Below are positions 8,484 to 16,949 of a DNA stretch of 62,329 nucleotides, piece after piece (position 1 is the first letter of the stretch; each line of letters begins with the position of its first letter). Location: the NCBI GenBank assembly GCA_017465825.1, contig JAFTVI010000022.1:1-62329 (forward strand), given 5' to 3'. Source of the stretch: Clostridia bacterium. GTDB lineage: Bacteria; Bacillota; Clostridia; Oscillospirales; Acutalibacteraceae. The notes below the pieces were generated by a model that was given only the letters and a program-made list of their open reading frames with translations, was not told the DNA's origin and did no database searches. The translations under genes were made by a program, and so were the position numbers.

Positions 8484-8504
8484 GATTATGCTCCTTTGCT
8501 AAAA

Positions 8505-8537
8505 AAATTAAAGGGACGGAATTGCTCCCGCCCCTGA
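8505..8537 (-). terminator. Stem-loop between binding protein and permease (cassette 1)
   Basis: On the minus strand GGGGCGGGAG pairs imperfectly with TTCCGTCCC and is followed by a T-rich run. This placement after a binding-protein gene is typical of a leaky terminator or 3' stabiliser that makes the binding protein more abundant than the membrane subunits. Confidence 0.65.
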
Positions 8538-8548
8538 ACCGAACAAAA

Positions 8549-9391
8549 TTATTCAGCGGAAATGTACTTTGCAACAATTTTGTCAATTGTGCCGTCTGCC
8601 TTAAGATCAGCAAGAGCGTTGTTAACTGCATCAAGAAGCTTTGAGTTTTCTTTTGCGATACAGATAGCGTAATCTTCAACTGCCCACTCTGCATCAAGAA
8701 TCTTAAGACCGCTGTTTGCTGCTACGAAAGACTTTGCAGGTTCGTTATCAATGATAACTGCGTCTACCTTACCTGCGATAAGAGCCTGAACAGCATCAGC
8801 ACCTGTCTTGTAACGGATAACGTTGTCCTCGCCGTAGCCACCTTTTTCTACTGTGTCGGAAGCATAGATATCACCTGTTGTATCCTGCTGAACACCGTAC
8901 TTCATTGAGCCGTCAGCCTTGAGGTCATCAAGAGAAGTGATAGCTGAATCTTCAGCAACGATAACAACCTGAATGCCTGTTGCATAGGAAGTTGAGAAGT
9001 TAACGCTCTCAAGTCTTTCATCAGTAACAGTCATACCTGCCATACCCATATCGAACTTGCCTGTCTGAACGCCGCCAACGATTGAACCAAACTCAATATC
9101 CTTGATTTCAAGCTTCATATTGAGCTTCTTTGCAATCTCGCCTGCGATTTCAACGTCGATACCTGCAAATTCACCGCCCTCAACATACTCATAGGGAGGG
9201 AATGCTGCGTTTGTTGCCATAACAAGAACGCCTTCTGTTGCAGTCATACTGCCGGACGTTGCTGTTAAGCTTACATCTTCATCAGTTGATGTTTCTTCAT
9301 TGTTGTTTGTTGTGTTGTCCGTACAGCCTGCAAGCATACATACTGAAAAGAGCATTGCAACTGCCATTAAAACGGAAATTACTTTTTTCAT
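8549..9391 (-). CDS. Amino-acid ABC transporter substrate-binding lipoprotein (cassette 1)
   Basis: A 280-residue SBP_bac_3 family protein. The N-terminus is a lipoprotein signal with lipobox LAGC (cysteine near residue 23) and an acidic, Thr/Asn-rich linker. The mature domain starts near GVLVMATNAAFPPYEYVE and includes GIDVEIAGEIAKKLN and the DMGMAGMTVTDER segment that contacts amino-acid ligands. Anchored to the outer face of the membrane, it hands ligand to the 7740/7010 subunits. Start ATG with AAAGGAGAT upstream. Probably the first gene of its own transcript. Confidence 0.93.
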   Translation of the reverse strand: MKKVISVLMAVAMLFSVCMLAGCTDNTTNNNEETSTDEDVSLTATSGSMTATEGVLVMATNAAFPPYEYVEGGEFAGIDVEIAGEIAKKLNMKLEIKDIEFGSIVGGVQTGKFDMGMAGMTVTDERLESVNFSTSYATGIQVVIVAEDSAITSLDDLKADGSMKYGVQQDTTGDIYASDTVEKGGYGEDNVIRYKTGADAVQALIAGKVDAVIIDNEPAKSFVAANSGLKILDAEWAVEDYAICIAKENSKLLDAVNNALADLKADGTIDKIVAKYISAE

Positions 9392-9522
9392 TACGGATTA
9401 TCTCCTTTATAAATTTTTACTAACAAAGTATATCACATAATAATACCGAATTCAACTGAATTTTTGCATATAAATAAGGAGATTTTATGTATATATACCT
9501 GTCATTTTTAATAAATATGCAA

Positions 9523-9795
9523 TCATTTTAAAAACTTGCTGTATCCGTTGCCGTACTGAACGCATCTTGAAACACGGCTCAAGGTTGCGGAGGAAATGTC
9601 CGTTTCATCAATAACCTGATTGTAGGTTTTGCCCTCGATAAGCAGTTTTGCCGCCTTGACACGCTGTGCCATCTGTTCAATTTCTTTAATTGTACACAGA
9701 TCCGCAAACAAATCCCTGCAATCCTCTGCTGACTGCATTGATGCAATAAGCTCGTACAGCTCATTGAGCATCTGTTCATTATTTTTACTGCACAT
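9523..9795 (-). CDS. YerC/YecD-type TrpR-like DNA-binding protein
   Basis: A 90-residue protein of the TrpR/YerC/YecD superfamily. Residues about 25-85 show the family pattern: LCTIKEIEQMAQRVKAAKLL, then TYNQVIDETDISSATLSRVS as the helix-turn-helix. The family resembles the tryptophan repressor, but ligand and targets of YerC members are largely uncharacterised. The gene starts two bases after the stop of the ATPase gene at 9798, so it is the last gene of cassette 2 and sits just before cassette 1. That suggests control of one or both transport operons by an amino acid; this is inference from position. Confidence 0.85.
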   Translation of the reverse strand: MCSKNNEQMLNELYELIASMQSAEDCRDLFADLCTIKEIEQMAQRVKAAKLLIEGKTYNQVIDETDISSATLSRVSRCVQYGNGYSKFLK

Positions 9796-9797
9796 AA

Positions 9798-10547
9798 TTA
9801 CAAATTCTCCAAGGACTTACTGAAAAATGCCTTTGTCTTTTCAGATTTGGGATGATTGAAAATCTCATCGGGAGTGCCCATTTCTTCAATAATACCGTCT
9901 GCCATAAAGATTATTTTATCCGACACTTCTTTGGCAAAGCCCATTTCGTGAGTAACAACAATCATTGTGCTGTCGCCGTTTTTAAGGCCTTTGATTACTT
10001 TAAGCACCTCACCGGTAAGCTCGGGGTCAAGAGCCGAAGTAGGCTCATCAAAGCAAAGAATATCGGGATTCAAAGCTAATGCCCTTGCAATAGCAACTCT
10101 CTGCTGCTGACCGCCCGAAAGCTCACAGGGATAGTTTTCGATTTTATCGGAAAGTCCCACTCTTTCAATGAGCCTTCTTGCATCAGCCTCAATTTCTTCA
10201 TCAGTGCCTTTTTTCAACAGTTTGGGCGCCAACGTTATGTTTTTCAGAACATTGTACTGGGGAAACAGATTGAAATTCTGAAAAACAAGACCGAAATGAA
10301 GCCTGTTTTCTCTCAGCTTTTTATCGTTTACCGCAACACCGTCATACAAGACCTCACCGTTAACGATAATCTGACCTTTTTCTGCAAACTCAAGAAAATT
10401 AAGGCAACGCAGAAGTGTTGTTTTTCCGCCGCCGGAAGAACCGATAACGGAAAGCACCTCGCCCTTTTCAAGAGTAAAGCTTACATCCTTTAAAACATCA
10501 ACTTTTCCGAAGCTTTTGGATATATTACGAACTTCAAGTAAAGACAT
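9798..10547 (-). CDS. Polar amino-acid ABC transporter ATPase (cassette 2)
   Basis: A 249-residue GlnQ-type ATPase with Walker [10 protein letters not shown], signature [15 protein letters not shown], Walker [14 protein letters not shown] and the switch histidine in [11 protein letters not shown]. The ATG at 10547 follows AGGAGGGTG. It pairs with the permease at 10559 and the binding protein at 11359. It is similar throughout to the ATPase of cassette 1, which suggests an old duplication of the whole transporter. Confidence 0.93.
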   Translation of the reverse strand: MSLLEVRNISKSFGKVDVLKDVSFTLEKGEVLSVIGSSGGGKTTLLRCLNFLEFAEKGQIIVNGEVLYDGVAVNDKKLRENRLHFGLVFQNFNLFPQYNVLKNITLAPKLLKKGTDEEIEADARRLIERVGLSDKIENYPCELSGGQQQRVAIARALALNPDILCFDEPTSALDPELTGEVLKVIKGLKNGDSTMIVVTHEMGFAKEVSDKIIFMADGIIEEMGTPDEIFNHPKSEKTKAFFSKSLENL

Positions 10548-10558
10548 AAAACACCCTC

Positions 10559-11248
10559 CTACACTTTAAAATAGCTGAGCTTCTTTTCGATTTTGCCGAA
10601 AAGGATTGTAAGCACGCCGTTGAATACAAGATAATAAATTGCCGTAAAGAACAGGGGCCATATCTGACCTGAAATACCTCTTGAGCCTGTAAGGAATGCC
10701 TCACCTGCCCAGATAAGCTCCTGCATTGCAATAATACGGGCAAGAGACGTGTCCTTTACAAGAGTAATAATTTCATTTGACATCGGCGGAACGATTCTTT
10801 TAACCATCTGCAACAGCGTAACCTTGAAAAATATCTGTGTTTTGGAAAGACCGAGCACCTTACCTGCCTCCTGCTGACCTACGGGTACGCCCTGTATGCC
10901 GCCTCGGTATATCTCGGAAAAATAACAGGCATAGTTGATAATAAACGCTACTGCAGAGGCAACGAATCTGCCGTCAAGACCACTGCCCCAGATGTTGTTA
11001 TCAAAAACGATTCCGGGGAAATAGTAAATTATTAAAAGCTGTATCATCAAAGGTGAACCTCTGACGATCCACACAACCGTTTTAATCAGTCCGCTTAAAG
11101 GTTTAAACTTGGACATTGAACCGAATGAAAGTATAAGACCAAGCGGTAATGCTCCCAGAAGAGTTATTACAAACAGTTTTAATGTCTGCAAAAAGCCTTC
11201 ATTCAGGGCATCAAAAACTATCGGAAGCTGTTCTAAAAAATCACTCAT
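10559..11248 (-). CDS. Polar amino-acid ABC transporter permease (cassette 2)
   Basis: A 229-residue HisM/GlnP-type permease with several membrane helices. The EAA-like loop [20 protein letters not shown] lies around residues 136-155. Two start codons are possible, ATG at 11254 or 11248; both are served by the same AAGGAA site with imperfect spacing, and I list the shorter. The stop lies 11 bases from the ATPase start. It works with the 11359 binding protein and the 9798 ATPase. Confidence 0.9.
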   Translation of the reverse strand: MSDFLEQLPIVFDALNEGFLQTLKLFVITLLGALPLGLILSFGSMSKFKPLSGLIKTVVWIVRGSPLMIQLLIIYYFPGIVFDNNIWGSGLDGRFVASAVAFIINYACYFSEIYRGGIQGVPVGQQEAGKVLGLSKTQIFFKVTLLQMVKRIVPPMSNEIITLVKDTSLARIIAMQELIWAGEAFLTGSRGISGQIWPLFFTAIYYLVFNGVLTILFGKIEKKLSYFKV

Positions 11249-11304
11249 TAGCATAAATTCCTTTTGATTTATTTTATCAGCCGCAACAATATATCACGCT
11301 GAAA

Positions 11305-11334
11305 ACAGAGGGTGCCGGACCCGACACTCTCTGT
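11305..11334 (-). terminator. Stem-loop between binding protein and permease (cassette 2)
   Basis: ACAGAG..GTGCCGG pairs with CCG..CACTCTCTGT. It holds the same position as the hairpin in cassette 1, so both operons probably use it to set the binding-protein to permease ratio. Confidence 0.65.
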
Positions 11335-11358
11335 TCTGATAGATTATTTGATAATAAA

Positions 11359-12192
11359 TTACTGCTCAATAAGAGCTGCCTGAACACCGTATGTTTCAGC
11401 AATCTTCTGCATTGAACCGTCTGCATAAGAAGCCTTGAAGAAATCGTTGAGCTTGTCAACAAGGTCTGAACCTTTTCTGAAACCAACGCCGTATTCTTCG
11501 CTGTTAAGCTTTACTGTGTATGTAAGGTCTTCAAAGCCTGTGCCTTCGCCAACCATAGCAGCTGCCATAAGTGAGTCGATGATAGCTGCATCACTTGTGC
11601 CTGCCTTTACTTCTGAAAGAGCAGTTGCCTGATCCTTAACCTCTGTATATTTGAAGTTGTTTGCTGCAGCCATATCCTTACCTGCAGAGCCTGTTTCAAC
11701 TGCAAAATTAAGCTCTTTGCAATCGTCAGCAGTAACGTACTTTGAAGCATCCTCAGCCTTAACGATAACAACCTGTGCATTGTTGCAGTATGCGTTTGAG
11801 CAGGACATTGCTGACTTTACTTCATCGGTAAGTGTCATACCGTTCCATACAACGTCGATGTTTTTGCCGTCAAGCTCCATAACCTTATTCTTCCAGTTGA
11901 TTTCAACAAACTGAACTTCAACACCGAGAGATTTTGCAAAAGCAGTTGCCATATCAGCATCAAAGCCAACCCAGTTGCCGTTTTCATCTTCATAATCCAT
12001 AGGTGCAAAGTCTGTGATACCAACAACAAGAGTGCCCTTGCTCTTTACATACTCAAGGTCGGATGCTGTTGCAACAGATGAATCCTCGAGTGCTTCGTTT
12101 GTTGATGATTCTTCGTCAACCTTTGTGTCTGTACAGCCTGCAAATGCAAATACAAGCAGAGCTGCCATAAGTAATGCGATAATTTTTTTCAT
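11359..12192 (-). CDS. Amino-acid ABC transporter substrate-binding lipoprotein (cassette 2)
   Basis: A 277-residue SBP_bac_3 protein. The signal peptide ends in lipobox FAGC near residue 20, followed by a Ser/Glu-rich linker. The mature part shows VVGITDFAPMDYEDENGN, GFDADMATAFAKSLGV and VVWNGMTLTDE, the ligand-contacting regions of the family. I use the ATG at 12192, which follows GAAAGGAGAA; a longer frame lacks a ribosome site. First gene of cassette 2, transcribed divergently from the spoVAC-like gene. Confidence 0.92.
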   Translation of the reverse strand: MKKIIALLMAALLVFAFAGCTDTKVDEESSTNEALEDSSVATASDLEYVKSKGTLVVGITDFAPMDYEDENGNWVGFDADMATAFAKSLGVEVQFVEINWKNKVMELDGKNIDVVWNGMTLTDEVKSAMSCSNAYCNNAQVVIVKAEDASKYVTADDCKELNFAVETGSAGKDMAAANNFKYTEVKDQATALSEVKAGTSDAAIIDSLMAAAMVGEGTGFEDLTYTVKLNSEEYGVGFRKGSDLVDKLNDFFKASYADGSMQKIAETYGVQAALIEQ

Positions 12193-12411
12193 AAGTAGTT
12201 TTCTCCTTTCGATAGTGCTTCGTGCACTGTCAACGCAATTCATTATACTTTATCAAACTAAAGTTGTAAAGTGTTTTTTGTATAATTTTTCATTTTCAGC
12301 AATAGAAACAAAGAAAATTTGATTAATCAATCATTATTGTATATAAATAACAACAAAAATGTGTATATTTACGCATTTAAAGCACAGACTACAGAACAAG
12401 GAGTGATAATT

Positions 12412-12849
12412 TTGGCATCACAGGATAAAGAATATGAAATAATGACGAAAAAGGCATCACCTGCCTCACCGAGAATAAAAAATACTGCATTTGCGTTTCT
12501 TTTCGGCGGAACGATATGTACTATAGGAGAATGCTTCAAAAGCCTTTACACATATCTCGGTCTTAACACGGAAACTGTTGCGGCGCTTGTGTCAATTTCG
12601 CTTATCGTTATTGCCGCAATACTCACAGGCATAGGCGTATTTGATAAAATTGCAAAATACGCAGGCGCAGGCACACTCGTCCCCATTACGGGATTTTCCA
12701 ATGCGGTGGTTTCCTCTGCTCTCGAATACACAACTGACGGCAAAATCTACGGCACGGGCGCAAAGATGTTTACAATCGCAGGTCCGGTTATCGTTTACGG
12801 CTGCGGCGCCGCAAGCCTTTACGGACTTATATATTATTGCTTTTTGTAA
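12412..12849 (+). CDS. spoVAC: Stage V sporulation protein AC-like membrane protein
   Basis: A 145-residue protein. After a short polar N-terminus it has four or so membrane segments with the SpoVAC/SpoVAE pattern: FAFLFGGTICTIGE, AGTLVPITGFSNAV, and the ending AGPVIVYGCGAASLYGLIYY. SpoVA proteins form the channel that moves dipicolinic acid into the forespore and out at germination. The start is a TTG at 12412 with AAGGAG eight bases upstream. No other spoVA gene is adjacent, which is unusual because spoVAC, D and E normally lie together; SpoVAE is the alternative identity. Confidence 0.82.
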   Translation: MASQDKEYEIMTKKASPASPRIKNTAFAFLFGGTICTIGECFKSLYTYLGLNTETVAALVSISLIVIAAILTGIGVFDKIAKYAGAGTLVPITGFSNAVVSSALEYTTDGKIYGTGAKMFTIAGPVIVYGCGAASLYGLIYYCFL

Positions 12850-12856
12850 ACTGCAT

Positions 12857-12888
12857 AAAAATCCGAAGTCACACGACCTCGGATTTTA
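12857..12888. terminator. Bidirectional terminator between spoVAC and the XRE gene
   Basis: AAAATCCGAAGT pairs with ACCTCGGATTTT across a seven-base loop and has T or A runs on both sides. It serves the two convergent genes. Nearly the same hairpin recurs at 20811-20842. Confidence 0.85.
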
Positions 12889-13104
12889 TTAATTAATTTG
12901 TGTATTATCGGTAAGCTCAAGTATGTAATCAGCGGAAACATTATAGTATTTACAAAGCTCTTTAAGCAAATCAATGGGCAATGAACGCTTTCCCGATTCA
13001 TAAAGCTGATACTGCGGTCTTGTGATTTTTAAATAATCCGCGATTTCCTGCTGAATTTTATCGTTATCTTCCCTGAGTTCCCTTATTCTGTTATACTTCG
13101 GCAT
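12889..13104 (-). CDS. Small XRE-family DNA-binding protein
   Basis: A 71-residue protein consisting only of a Cro/C1 helix-turn-helix (IRELREDNDKIQQEIADYLK, then ITRPQYQLYESGKRSLPID). Such stand-alone domains are repressors of small operons or mobile elements; the target here is unknown. Start ATG at 13104 with a weak ribosome site. The downstream end is the shared bidirectional terminator. Confidence 0.85.
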   Translation of the reverse strand: MPKYNRIRELREDNDKIQQEIADYLKITRPQYQLYESGKRSLPIDLLKELCKYYNVSADYILELTDNTQIN

Positions 13105-13212
13105 ACAAGTATCACAACCTTAATACATTATGATTGTTGTTACTGATAATTATCTCATTGATTTTAACAGGGCAACACTCAGGCATCCCGAGCAAAGTCC
13201 CAAGCTTATTTA

Positions 13213-13665
13213 TTACTTTGTTTGTTCTAATGCACGATTAATCAGTTCTACTAATCGCTCACTGAGTATCGCCATAGACTCTATATGAACCTTATTATCG
13301 GCAACAAAAAGTGTCATTGAATCCTGATTTCGTCTTAATCCTTGAATATCAGAAAAAGAATATGTATATGTTTTGCCAAACATAGTGGTATATGTAAACT
13401 GTTCATCTGAAATAATATGGATACACTGATTTCGCCAACAAAGCATAGCCAGAACACCAAGAACAAAACCGAGAACAGAAAAAACGAGCACCAATACTGT
13501 GAAATTAAAAACGGCATAAACGGCACAGGCAATCCCTAATGCTAAAAAAACAAGCGACATTGCAATAAGTCGATCCGGTAAATACATATCCGCACGGAAT
13601 CCGTCGTCATTATTCTTCATACCAAGCAGTTTTTCCATAATTTTTACTAATATTCTTAATTTCAT
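13213..13665 (-). CDS. Two-TM protein with PH-like C-terminal domain
   Basis: A 150-residue hypothetical protein. Residues about 30-72 form a membrane hairpin. After a short WRNQCIHI link, the C-terminal about 70 residues have the strand pattern of bacterial PH-like domains (FTYTTMFGKTYTYSFSDIQG, then MTLFVADNKVHIE, then a helix). Such proteins are common in Clostridia and have no assigned role. The ATG at 13665 has GGAGTAAGG upstream. Monocistronic. Confidence 0.65.
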   Translation of the reverse strand: MKLRILVKIMEKLLGMKNNDDGFRADMYLPDRLIAMSLVFLALGIACAVYAVFNFTVLVLVFSVLGFVLGVLAMLCWRNQCIHIISDEQFTYTTMFGKTYTYSFSDIQGLRRNQDSMTLFVADNKVHIESMAILSERLVELINRALEQTK

Positions 13666-13778
13666 AACCTTACTCCTTTTAATTTACGATGTCTATATTA
13701 AACATTAAAATTACGGTATTCAATTTTTACCACAGTAAACGGTTTCTCATCCGCGATTTGCTGTTGAGTATTACAAAC

Positions 13779-15023
13779 CTATGCATTATTATTTTTCTGC
13801 TTTTTAATATACAAAAGCAAAATTGTGCCGAGCAAGGGGAACAATGCGGCTAAAAGCATACCGACCTTCATTCCCAGCTGTTCGGGAGATAATGACAACG
13901 TTTCACTGAGGCTTATTGCGCCGCTGTTTGCCGATACTGTATCAACAACTATTCCCATAAGCTGCGGAGCAACGGATGCGCCGAAGTCACCGCCTGCCGC
14001 CATTAACGCATATGCCACAACACCGGGATTGGGAATTTTTTCTTCCATAAGAATCAATGTGCCTGGCCAGAGCATTGACGTGCAGCAGCCTGTAAGCACA
14101 CAGGCAACAAATGAAAATATTACGTTTCCCGAAAGTCCTGCCGTAAGATAGCATACGACAGAGCCGACCATTCCGAAAAGCAATGCATTTGTGATATTTT
14201 TGCCGTATTTTGCATAGAGCGATCTGCCAAGGCCGAGGAATACAGCAAACAGTGCCATACCGAATATATCGCCGACAGTTTTGGGAATCTGCAAGGCGTT
14301 TTCCATATAGCTGGACACCCAGTTTGACATTGTGTTTTCTGCCGCACTGCCGAGGAATATGCACATTACACACAGCAGAAGTGTTTTATTCCTGCTCTTA
14401 TCCCCTTTTGATGCGGCATTGCCTGACACATTCATAGGCGGAATGGGTGAGGTTGCAAAAAGGTATGATGCAATAAGCGGAAGAACAGCAAAGAACAACG
14501 TAAGATACATCCAATTTTCGGTTTTGAATATATTTAAAAATATTGTGCTGATAACAACAACGCTCACTACGCCCCAGGCATACAGGGAATGAAGAAGGCT
14601 CATATCCTTATCGGGATGCTCTGAGGGAATAGCCGCAATTACGGGACTTAAAAGCACCTCGCACAAGCCTGCGGCAACGGAGAATACAACAGTACCGACC
14701 ACAAGTCCTGAATAAGCATACTCAGGGAAAAGGTTAGGCACAATTGAATAAATAAACAGACCTGCGGAAGTAAGCAGGGGCATAATTTTAACGGTTTTCG
14801 CTATATTGAAAATCTTCGGGAAGAAGCTGAAAATCAGGTCAACAGTAAGCTGTGTACAGAAGTTTACAAGCACCAGCGTGCCCAGAAGTGTGTATGAAAT
14901 ACCGTACATCTCCTGAAATGTCATAAACAGAAGCGGCGGCAGACAGAACACCGAGGACATAGACAGATATGAATAATAACAAGCGTATTTTGTTCTTTTG
15001 TAATTAGGATTTTGCTTTAACAT
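13779..15023 (-). CDS. Major facilitator superfamily transporter
   Basis: A 414-residue membrane protein with about twelve helices and the general layout of sugar:cation symporters of the FucP/MFS type. Charged loop motifs are weak, so the substrate cannot be named. The ATG at 15023 follows GGAGTGAATT. It is separated by a terminator from the upstream ceramidase-like gene but has the same direction, and with the GPH-type carrier at 16929 it brackets that gene. Confidence 0.8.
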   Translation of the reverse strand: MLKQNPNYKRTKYACYYSYLSMSSVFCLPPLLFMTFQEMYGISYTLLGTLVLVNFCTQLTVDLIFSFFPKIFNIAKTVKIMPLLTSAGLFIYSIVPNLFPEYAYSGLVVGTVVFSVAAGLCEVLLSPVIAAIPSEHPDKDMSLLHSLYAWGVVSVVVISTIFLNIFKTENWMYLTLFFAVLPLIASYLFATSPIPPMNVSGNAASKGDKSRNKTLLLCVMCIFLGSAAENTMSNWVSSYMENALQIPKTVGDIFGMALFAVFLGLGRSLYAKYGKNITNALLFGMVGSVVCYLTAGLSGNVIFSFVACVLTGCCTSMLWPGTLILMEEKIPNPGVVAYALMAAGGDFGASVAPQLMGIVVDTVSANSGAISLSETLSLSPEQLGMKVGMLLAALFPLLGTILLLYIKKQKNNNA

Positions 15024-15077
15024 AATTCACTCCGGATGATTTTTTTAATAAGTATACACTATAAAAACACAAAATTC

Positions 15078-15101
15078 AAGTCGGACATTTCTGCCCGACT
15101 T
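15078..15101 (-). terminator. Terminator after the ceramidase-like gene
   Basis: AAGTCGG pairs with CCGACTT around a ten-base loop. It lies just past the stop of the 15110 gene on the minus strand and is followed by a T-containing stretch. Confidence 0.75.
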
Positions 15102-15109
15102 AAAACTTA

Positions 15110-16759
15110 TTACTTTACATAATCTTCAATCATTTCGTAGTATTCGCCTACGAGGAATGAACCTGTGTGCTTACCTACGGAGAGAACTTCGTCTGCGATT
15201 TCTTCGCCGATGATGTGTCCCATAAATGCAAAGTTGTTATCTGTAAGAACATAGCCGATTTCGTCGTTTGCAAGGCTTACGCAGTAAACCTTAACACCGT
15301 CAACTGAATCGTGAAGGCTGTCGTACTGCCATTCTGTGCCGTCCCAGGTAACGTTACCTGTGATGTCGTTGCCCCAGAATGTTTCGGGATAGAATTCTGC
15401 AGGGAACAGTGCAAGACCTACCTTGTTGCCGAATTCAACGTAACCCATTTCTGTTGCCATACAGCAATCGCCGTTTGCATCAACAAAGCATCTGTTGTTT
15501 ACAAGACGGATTTCACAAGCAAGTGTAAGAATGCTGTTTTCGGGGTAAACGAACAACTCTCTGTGTGTAACATTGAGTACGGGAGCAAGCTCCTCGTATT
15601 CAGCATTAATAATATATGCACCGAAAGCTTCACCGAGGTACTTTGCCTCTGCGCCCATATCTTCCCACTCTGTCATACCTGTTGTATCAACCTCAATATC
15701 TCTTGAAAGCTGACCGAGTGCGCCTGCAACCATAACAACATTGCCGTTTGTCTGTGCTTTGATATAATTATCAAGAGCGTAAATATAGTCTGAGCTTACA
15801 AGACCGTTGCTTGCTGAGAATGATGTGGGATGGCAGGAAATATCTGCAATATATGTTTCCTCACCTGATTCGGAAACAAACTTAAAGCAAGCAGTTTCGG
15901 GAATATCCTCTTTTGCAATAAGATCGCGCTTATCGTGAATGATTTCCGAACAGTCAACTGATGCAAAGGAAAGCGTACCTGCTTCCATATCTGCAATAGC
16001 TGCCTTTACAGCCTCAACAGACTGAGAAATGAAATATGATTTGAAGTAGTCAGCTGCCTCAAAGCCTGAGAGAGATTCCTCTTTGCCCATAGCATTATAG
16101 AAGAAGTTGCCTAAAAGCTTATCAAAGAAGCCTGTGCTTACGCCCTGAGTATCAAGAGCTGAATGTGAATGTGTTGCGCAGATGTTTACGCTTGCAACAT
16201 CAATGCCCTGTTCTTCACAGTATTCAACAACAGCCATACGGATTGCACGTGCATCTGTAGATGTTACGCCGAGAGCATCAATAGAGCCGATAACTACAGC
16301 ACCTTCGCCGCTGTTATCATCAATAACAACAACACGGATTCTCTGGTCGTCATAAACGCCCTTTGCCATTTTGTTGTTAAGGTCACGACCGAGATTGTAT
16401 TCACCTGAATCAACATCCTCGGGAACGATACTTACGCTTGCATAACCCAATGACCAGTGGTTATCCTCCCCTGCCTCGGTCTGATATATTTCGTGACCGG
16501 GAAGGAAGCCGATTTCGTCACTGTCGTAATCGCTGAGATTCATCCAACTGGGAGGATTGGGATAAATCTTGCAGATTGCACTTACAAGACCTTCAACGAT
16601 ATTGTTGAGTGCATTGTAAAAGCCTTTTGAAATTGAATCGCCTACGGATGCGAATGAGATTTCTGTTGTTTCTGCGGCAAATGACACGGCAGATGTACAG
16701 GAAAACATCATCATAACGCAAAGAACGATTGCAACTATACGTTTATAATTCTTTTTCAC
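15110..16759 (-). CDS. Secreted neutral/alkaline ceramidase-like protein
   Basis: A 549-residue exported protein. The GTG at 16759 is chosen because AGGAGG lies eight bases upstream and a signal peptide (residues about 1-30, ending FAAE) follows at once. The family mark is ATHSHSA (195-201), matching the T-H-T/S-H-S-G zinc region of neutral ceramidases (PF04734). PGHE (87-90), SIDALGV (159-165) and the later ISCHPTSF also fit. The usual catalytic G-D-V-S-P-N segment appears altered, as GALGQLSRD, so a different amide substrate is possible. If active it would cleave ceramide to sphingosine and fatty acid outside the cell. Neighbours are an MFS/GPH carrier and a GH30 enzyme. Confidence 0.75.
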   Translation of the reverse strand: MKKNYKRIVAIVLCVMMMFSCTSAVSFAAETTEISFASVGDSISKGFYNALNNIVEGLVSAICKIYPNPPSWMNLSDYDSDEIGFLPGHEIYQTEAGEDNHWSLGYASVSIVPEDVDSGEYNLGRDLNNKMAKGVYDDQRIRVVVIDDNSGEGAVVIGSIDALGVTSTDARAIRMAVVEYCEEQGIDVASVNICATHSHSALDTQGVSTGFFDKLLGNFFYNAMGKEESLSGFEAADYFKSYFISQSVEAVKAAIADMEAGTLSFASVDCSEIIHDKRDLIAKEDIPETACFKFVSESGEETYIADISCHPTSFSASNGLVSSDYIYALDNYIKAQTNGNVVMVAGALGQLSRDIEVDTTGMTEWEDMGAEAKYLGEAFGAYIINAEYEELAPVLNVTHRELFVYPENSILTLACEIRLVNNRCFVDANGDCCMATEMGYVEFGNKVGLALFPAEFYPETFWGNDITGNVTWDGTEWQYDSLHDSVDGVKVYCVSLANDEIGYVLTDNNFAFMGHIIGEEIADEVLSVGKHTGSFLVGEYYEMIEDYVK

Positions 16760-16832
16760 GGTAATTACCTCCTGAATGGGATATATTTGATTATATAACA
16801 TAATTTTACAGATGTCAACGATAAAAATGAAT

Positions 16833-16949
16833 AAGTAGCAATTAGTAATGAGCAATGGTGGAAAGGGCGTTGCCCTTTAACCCATTTATACAAATCAAGC
16901 CCGCAGGGATTCCTCAATTGCTCATTTCTCACTGCTCATTGCTCATTAC
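16833..16949. repeat. R2 mosaic palindrome, copy a
   Basis: The core GGAAAGGGC-gtt-GCCCTTTAACCC is enclosed by arms built from GAGCAATG-type words: TAGTAATGAGCAATGG on the left and CATTGCTCATTA on the right. The right arm overlaps the last codons of the carrier gene at 16929 and supplies its residues VMSNEQ and stop. Other copies are at 31440, 33806, 41050 and 41546. Confidence 0.8.
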
